Shown in pieces: positions 60,231 to 64,000 of a stretch of DNA of 64,000 nucleotides. Each line of letters opens with the position of its first letter. The stretch's first letter is position 1. Under the pieces are notes generated by a model. It saw only the letters and a list, made by a program, of their open reading frames with translations, was not told where the DNA came from and made no database searches. The DNA is from Castellaniella sp047971665 (GTDB lineage Bacteria > Pseudomonadota > Gammaproteobacteria > Burkholderiales > Burkholderiaceae_B). The stretch covers positions 1 through 64,000 of the forward strand of contig NZ_JBKEAA010000011.1 of the NCBI RefSeq assembly GCF_047971665.1, read 5' to 3'. Position numbers and translations under genes: made by a program.

Positions 60231-60585
60231 ATGGCGCAGGCGATCGACGACGTGCAGCGGCTCGTCGATCTGGCGATGCAGCGCTGGGGACGCATCGACG
60301 CGCTGGTCAATTCCGCAGGACACGGCCCACGCGCGGGCATTCTCGACATCACCGACGAAGACTGGCACACGGGCATGGAGGTCTATTTCCTCAGTGCCGT
60401 GCGCCCGGCCCGGCTGGACCGACAGCCTGCCGGCAACCAATGCGCGGCGAGACAGCGTGCCGATGAAACGCTACGGCAAGACCGAGGAAATCGCCGCCAC
60501 CATCGCCTTCCTGCTGTCGGACGGCGCGGGCTACATCACCGGCCGGAACATCCGGGCCGACGGCGGCCTGACCCGTGCCGTGTGA
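60231..60585 (+). pseudogene. Decayed short-chain dehydrogenase
   Basis: Two SDR fragments in different frames. The first (from 60231) encodes WGRIDALVNSAGHGPRAG and ITDEDWHTGMEVYFLSAVRP, the middle of an SDR; the N-terminal NAD loop is missing. At about 60405 the reading switches frame, with an internal deletion that removes the catalytic Ser-Tyr-Lys region. The second fragment (frame of 60394, to 60585) gives DSLPATNARRDSVPMKRYGK, EEIAATIAFLLSDGAGYITG and ends GGLTRAV, the normal SDR C-terminus. Not functional. Confidence 0.8.
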
Positions 60586-60750
60586 CCCCCGGCCACCCGT
60601 CCGAACGACGCGGCACAGACGCACAGGACCTATTTCTCCACGCGGACCTGCGTGAGGACAAGCCTTTGCAAAACGCAGATCGGCAAATCGATTATCCTTG
60701 TAAAAGATTGTCTTTTCGTGCTCCCCCCGCCCCCGGATTCTCACACGCTC
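60586..60750 (+). other. Gap between the SDR pseudogene and thiG
   Basis: 165 bases. No thiS gene, no THI-box riboswitch and no ribosome site immediately before thiG. A weak promoter may be present: TTGCAA (60666-60671), 18 bases, GATTAT (60690-60695), followed by an AT-rich tract. Confidence 0.3.
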
Positions 60751-61554
60751 ATGACCTCCCCAGACCTCCTCACCATTGCTGATCGCGTCTTCCACTCCCG
60801 CCTGGTGGTCGGCACCGGCAAATACCGCGACTTCGAACAGACCCGCGAAGCCATCGAGGCCAGCGGCACCGAGATCGTCACGGTCGCCATCCGCCGCACC
60901 AATATCGGCCAGAATCCGGGTGAACCCAATCTGCTGGATTTCCTGCCACCGGACCGCTACACCATCCTGCCGAACACGGCCGGCTGCTACACCGCGGACG
61001 ACGCCGTGCGCACGCTGCGCCTGGCGCGCGAGCTGCTGGATGGCCATAATCTGGTCAAGCTCGAAGTTCTGGGCGACAGCGGCAACCTGTTCCCCGACAT
61101 GCCGGAAACCCTGGCCGCCGCCCGTACGCTGGTGGCCGACGGCTTTCAGGTCATGGCCTATTGCAGCGACGACCCGATCCAGTGCCGCATGCTCGAAGAC
61201 ATCGGCGTGGCGACGGTCATGCCTCTGGCCTCGCTGATCGGTTCGGGCATGGGCATCGTCAATCCCTGGAACCTGCGCCTGATCATCGACCAGGCGAGCA
61301 TCCCCGTCCTGGTGGATGCCGGTGTGGGCACGGCCTCGGATGCCACCATCGCCATGGAACTGGGCTGCGACGCCGTCCTGACCAACAGCGCCATCGCCGG
61401 CGCCCGCGACCCGATCGGCATGGCGCGCGCCATGCGCCTGGGCGTGGAAGCCGGGCGAGAAGCCTACCTGGCCGGCCGCATCAAGCGCAAATACTACGAC
61501 GCAGACCCCAGTTCACCGACCGAAGGCCTGCTGCCCTCGACCCGGGCGGCCTGA
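60751..61554 (+). CDS. thiG: Thiazole synthase
   Basis: 267 residues. Forms the thiazole phosphate of thiamine from DXP, ThiS-thiocarboxylate and dehydroglycine. Schiff-base lysine K103 (NLVKLEVLGDS), phosphate site GSGMGIVNP and VDAGVGTASDA are conserved. The start at 60751 matches the family N-terminus (RVFHSRLVVGTGKY) and no upstream ATG is conserved. ThiS is usually encoded immediately upstream but is absent here. thiD follows after 64 bases. Confidence 0.94.
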   Translation: MTSPDLLTIADRVFHSRLVVGTGKYRDFEQTREAIEASGTEIVTVAIRRTNIGQNPGEPNLLDFLPPDRYTILPNTAGCYTADDAVRTLRLARELLDGHNLVKLEVLGDSGNLFPDMPETLAAARTLVADGFQVMAYCSDDPIQCRMLEDIGVATVMPLASLIGSGMGIVNPWNLRLIIDQASIPVLVDAGVGTASDATIAMELGCDAVLTNSAIAGARDPIGMARAMRLGVEAGREAYLAGRIKRKYYDADPSSPTEGLLPSTRAA

Positions 61555-61618
61555 GTCTTTTCCTCGCGCGCCGGCGCGGACCGCCCGCTCCGGCAGCCCC
61601 ATCCGCACGGAGCCTGCG

Positions 61619-62443
61619 ATGATCCCCAATACCCTGTCGATTGCCGGCGTGGACCCCTCGGGCGGGGCCGGCGTCCTGGCCGACGTCAAGACCATGAGCG
61701 CCCTGGGCGCCTACGGCATGGCCGTGATTGCTGCCCTGACGGCGCAGAACACCCAGGCTGTCACGGGCATTTCCCCCGTGCCTCCGGAATTCGTCGCCGC
61801 CCAGATCGATACGCTGTTCGCCGATGTGCGCGTGGACGCCGTCAAAATCGGCATGCTCGGCCAGGCCGGCGTCACCCGGACCGTGGCGGACCGCCTGGCG
61901 CACTGGAAACCGGCGCACCTGGTGCTCGATCCCGTCATGGTCGCCAAGAGTGGCGACCATCTGCTGGAGCGTCAGGCCGTCGATGCGCTGCGCGAAGGCC
62001 TGATCCCGCTGGCCACTGTCATCACCCCCAACCTGCCCGAGGCCGGCGTGCTGCTGGAGCAGCGTTCGGCCGACACCCTCAAGGACATGCGCCGCGTCGC
62101 CGAGCGGCTGCGCCGGTTGCTGGCCGATGACGGCGAACGCTGGGTCTTTCTGAAAGGCGGCCACCTGCCCGGAGACGACACCATCGACCTGCTGCACGAC
62201 GGCGACCGACTGATCGAGCTGCCGGGCCGACGCATCGATACCCCCAATACCCACGGCACCGGCTGCACGCTGTCGGCGGCCATGGCCGCCTTGCTGCCAC
62301 GTACCCCGGGCGTCCCCGACGCCGCGCGGCACGCCAAAGCCTGGCTGGAGCGCGCCATCGCCGCCGCCGACCAGCTGCAGGTCGGCGCCGGACACGGACC
62401 GGTGCATCATTTCCACGCCGTGTGGCCGGGCCTGCAGACCTGA
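61619..62443 (+). CDS. thiD: Hydroxymethylpyrimidine/phosphomethylpyrimidine kinase
   Basis: 274 residues, ribokinase fold. Phosphorylates HMP and HMP-phosphate in thiamine synthesis. SIAGVDPSGGAGVLADVKT at the N-terminus, LDPVMVAKSGD, TPNLPEA and the anion hole NTHGTGCTLSAA are diagnostic. GGAG lies about 9 bases before the ATG. Probably co-transcribed with thiG. Confidence 0.94.
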   Translation: MIPNTLSIAGVDPSGGAGVLADVKTMSALGAYGMAVIAALTAQNTQAVTGISPVPPEFVAAQIDTLFADVRVDAVKIGMLGQAGVTRTVADRLAHWKPAHLVLDPVMVAKSGDHLLERQAVDALREGLIPLATVITPNLPEAGVLLEQRSADTLKDMRRVAERLRRLLADDGERWVFLKGGHLPGDDTIDLLHDGDRLIELPGRRIDTPNTHGTGCTLSAAMAALLPRTPGVPDAARHAKAWLERAIAAADQLQVGAGHGPVHHFHAVWPGLQT

Positions 62444-62570
62444 CCCCGCACGCGTTCCGCCCGAGGCGCCTGCTTCGCCGCCGCCACCGTGCGGCTGGTC
62501 TTGCGACGCTGACCGGGGCGGACGGCTGGCCTATAATGGGTCGCAACTCAACCCGACTGCCTCACGCGAC

Positions 62571-63251
62571 ATGAACGTCAACGACATCACCGACGCCGAT
62601 CGTGCCCGGTTCAACATGGTCGAACAACAGATCCGCCCCTGGAACGTCCAGGACGAACGGGTCCTGCAAGCCGTGTTCGACATGCCCCGCGAACGCTTCG
62701 TCCCGCCGCAACTACGCGCGCTGGCCTTCGCCGACACCGAACTGCCGCTGGTGATCGATGGCGTCGACACGCGCGAGACCATGCTGTCCCCCAAGGTCGA
62801 GGCCAAACTGGCCGAGGACCTGCAATTGCAGCCCACGGACTGCGTGCTGGAAATCGGCACGGGCTCCGGCTACCAGGCCGCGCTGCTGTCGCGGCTGTGC
62901 CAGCAGGTCACCAGCATCGAACTCGAAAGCCGCCTGTCGGCCTTCGCCCAGGCCAATCTCGCCCGCAACCAGATCGACAACGTCACCCTGGAAACCGGCG
63001 ACGCGCATGCCGGCTGGGGCACCGCCGAATTCGATGCCATCCTGATCACCGGCGCCGTCCCCTCGGTGCCCGACGCGCTCAAATACCAGCTGGCCGTAGG
63101 CGGCCGCCTGGTGGCCATCGTCGGCCAGTACCCGATCATGACGGTATGCCGCATCACGCGCACCAGCGCCGCCAACTTCGACACGGCGTATCTGTTCGAC
63201 ACGTACGTCAAACCCTTGCGCGGCACGGCAAAATCCCGCTTCAAGTTCTGA
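62571..63251 (+). CDS. Protein-L-isoaspartate O-methyltransferase family protein
   Basis: 226 residues, class I methyltransferase. SAM motif VLEIGTGSGYQAALLS and the PIMT-like opening ARFNMVEQQIRPWNVQDERVL belong to the betaproteobacterial PIMT-like group often encoded near tolC or rhodanese genes. Whether it repairs isoaspartate is unproven for this branch. The stop codon begins a perfect 7-bp hairpin TGACGCG/CGCGTCA (63249-63267). Confidence 0.85.
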   Translation: MNVNDITDADRARFNMVEQQIRPWNVQDERVLQAVFDMPRERFVPPQLRALAFADTELPLVIDGVDTRETMLSPKVEAKLAEDLQLQPTDCVLEIGTGSGYQAALLSRLCQQVTSIELESRLSAFAQANLARNQIDNVTLETGDAHAGWGTAEFDAILITGAVPSVPDALKYQLAVGGRLVAIVGQYPIMTVCRITRTSAANFDTAYLFDTYVKPLRGTAKSRFKF

Positions 63252-63267
63252 CGCGCACAACGCGTCA
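63249..63267. other. Hairpin at the stop codon of the PIMT-family gene
   Basis: TGACGCG and CGCGTCA form a perfect 7-bp stem around the loop CACAA. Only TCTCATT follows, so it is at best a weak terminator. Confidence 0.35.
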
Positions 63268-63299
63268 TCTCATTGCGTACGCCTCGCATGTTGTCGTGC

Positions 63300-63370
63300 G
63301 GGGCGTATTCGTCCGAGGGGACGTATTCCTCTACGGGGACGTGTTCCTCCGAGGAGCGTGCTCGTCGTCT
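63300..63370. repeat. Short tandem repeat, 17-18 bp unit
   Basis: Units GGGGCGTATTCGTCCGA (63300-63316), GGGGACGTATTCCTCTAC (63317-63334), GGGGACGTGTTCCTCCGA (63335-63352) and a decayed fourth copy from 63353. Lies in the 166-base gap between two convergent genes and is not part of a recognisable gene. Confidence 0.6.
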
Positions 63371-63417
63371 CAGAGGCGTCGAGTACGACGGGACGCGGCG
63401 GGCCTCAAGGCGCGCGA

Positions 63418-63906
63418 TCAGGCCCTGATCTTGCGCAACAGTGTCGTGGTCGAGCGCTGATGCTCGAACGGAATCGCCACGGCATCCCCGCCCCAGCCAC
63501 GCACCACGGGGGTTTCCGGCAACGTATCCATGTCGTAGTCACCGCCCTTGACGATCATGTCGGGCCGCAGGGCCTGGATCAGCGCCAGCGGCGTGTCCTC
63601 GGCAAACAGCACCACCCCGTCGACACAGGCCAGCGCGGCCAGCAACGCCGCCCGGTCATCCTGGCTGTTCAGGGGCCGGTCGTCGCCCTTGCCCAGGCGG
63701 CGCACGGAATCATCCGTATTCACCCCCACGATCAGCGAAGCGCCCAGCCGGGCCGCCTGATCCAGGTAGGTGACATGCCCGCGATGCAGGATGTCGAAGA
63801 CCCCGTTGGTGAAAATCAACGGGCGCGGGAAACGGCCTTCGCGCACAGCCTGCACGCAGGCCTCGCGATCGAGGATCTTGGATTCGAAACGCGCCGGCAC
63901 CGTCAT
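63418..63906 (-). CDS. rfaE2: D-glycero-beta-D-manno-heptose 1-phosphate adenylyltransferase
   Basis: 162 residues, stand-alone version of the HldE C-terminal domain. Adenylates heptose-1-phosphate for LPS inner core. Nucleotidyltransferase motif FTNGVFDILHRGH, then GVNTDDSVRRLGKG and VKGGDYDMDTLPE. The start at 63906 shares one base with the stop of the preceding gene (TGATG), so the two are translationally coupled. Confidence 0.92.
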   Translation of the reverse strand: MTVPARFESKILDREACVQAVREGRFPRPLIFTNGVFDILHRGHVTYLDQAARLGASLIVGVNTDDSVRRLGKGDDRPLNSQDDRAALLAALACVDGVVLFAEDTPLALIQALRPDMIVKGGDYDMDTLPETPVVRGWGGDAVAIPFEHQRSTTTLLRKIRA

Positions 63907-64000
63907 CAGAAACCGCCTCCTCGCGTCAACGCCCAGATGGCCACTCCCAGCCCGACCGCCAGAATCCCGCACAGCACGGCCAACAAGTGATTGGACCGGT
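63906..64000 (-). CDS. C-terminal end of a membrane protein gene (partial)
   Basis: Only the last 30 codons are inside the window. They read as one hydrophobic helix (LLAVLCGILAVGLGVAIWAL) followed by a short basic tail TRGGGF. The TGA stop overlaps the rfaE2 start codon, so it is the upstream gene of that operon. Identity cannot be told from this fragment. Confidence 0.55.
   Translation of the reverse strand, partial: RSNHLLAVLCGILAVGLGVAIWALTRGGGF

Noticed and set aside
60218..60236. CTGAGATAATGGCG resembling part of a THI box (TPP riboswitch)
   Set aside because: Only a short match at the end of btuF; the paired elements of a THI box are missing and it is 500 bases from thiG.
1..64000. 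CRISPR arrays, insertion sequences, prophage or integron features
   Set aside because: No regularly spaced identical repeats with unique spacers, no transposase, integrase or phage structural genes were seen on either strand.

Overview
The window reads as a chromosomal segment of a high-GC betaproteobacterium. Gene content and neighbourhoods (DUF3460 protein beside scpA, pilD-coaE-zapD order, NUDIX-ThiE fusion, DUF815 ATPase, NrdR-controlled nrdAB) point to Burkholderiales, most likely Alcaligenaceae (Bordetella/Castellaniella-like). This placement is inference from gene content. I see no phage, insertion sequence, plasmid or CRISPR signature. Coding density is high. The clear AT-rich exceptions are a few regulatory intergenic stretches (about 2420-2480, 7770-7815, 29165-29464).

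Layout. 1-3.4 kb: oxidative hexuronate genes (glucarate dehydratase and uronate dehydrogenase) and a LysR regulator. 3.4-7.6 kb: beta-carbonic anhydrase, an ADP-ribose-type NUDIX hydrolase, a tandem Mop molybdate-binding protein with a DUF2478 partner, free-methionine-R-sulfoxide reductase and an unknown outer-membrane barrel-like protein. 7.75-11.8 kb: nrdA-nrdB-nrdH, class I ribonucleotide reductase behind two NrdR boxes exactly 31 bp apart. 11.8-17.7 kb: complete 2-aminoethylphosphonate uptake and degradation operon (substrate-binding protein, ATPase, fused permease, PhnW, PhnX). 17.8-33.1 kb: a sugar-acid island built around L-fuconate catabolism. It holds L-fuconate dehydratase, a KDF-dehydrogenase-like SDR, an FAH-family hydrolase, two complete amino-acid-type ABC transporters in converging operons, a UxaA-type dehydratase, an aldehyde dehydrogenase, a GntR and an IclR regulator, and a PQQ-type sugar dehydrogenase.

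33.2-36.3 kb: tRNA-Pro(CGG), octaprenyl diphosphate synthase, DUF815 ATPase and the NUDIX-ThiE fusion. 36.3-47.6 kb: one seven-gene run on the minus strand, pilD-coaE-zapD followed directly by an MdtABC/OprM-type RND efflux system. 47.6-53.2 kb: NlpE-like lipoprotein, orphan LuxR-HTH protein, panC, scpA, DUF3460 protein, MFS exporter and MmyB-like regulator. 53.3-60.2 kb: a B12 locus with metH divergent from a cobalamin riboswitch-btuB-btuF unit. 60.2-64 kb: decayed SDR pseudogene, thiG, thiD, a PIMT-family methyltransferase, rfaE2 and the end of a membrane-protein gene.

The best leads for something undescribed are: (1) the L-fuconate island, with two transporters, two regulators and twin operators, but no fucose dehydrogenase or lactonase; (2) a roughly 70-residue insertion between the active-site and redox cysteines of NrdA, together with altered metal-ligand spacing in NrdB; (3) an intergenic stretch of five stacked hairpins at 52.3-52.44 kb; (4) a 25-bp degenerate repeat array and a lux-box-like palindrome in front of an orphan LuxR-type gene. 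No wholly new multi-gene defence or biosynthetic system is visible.
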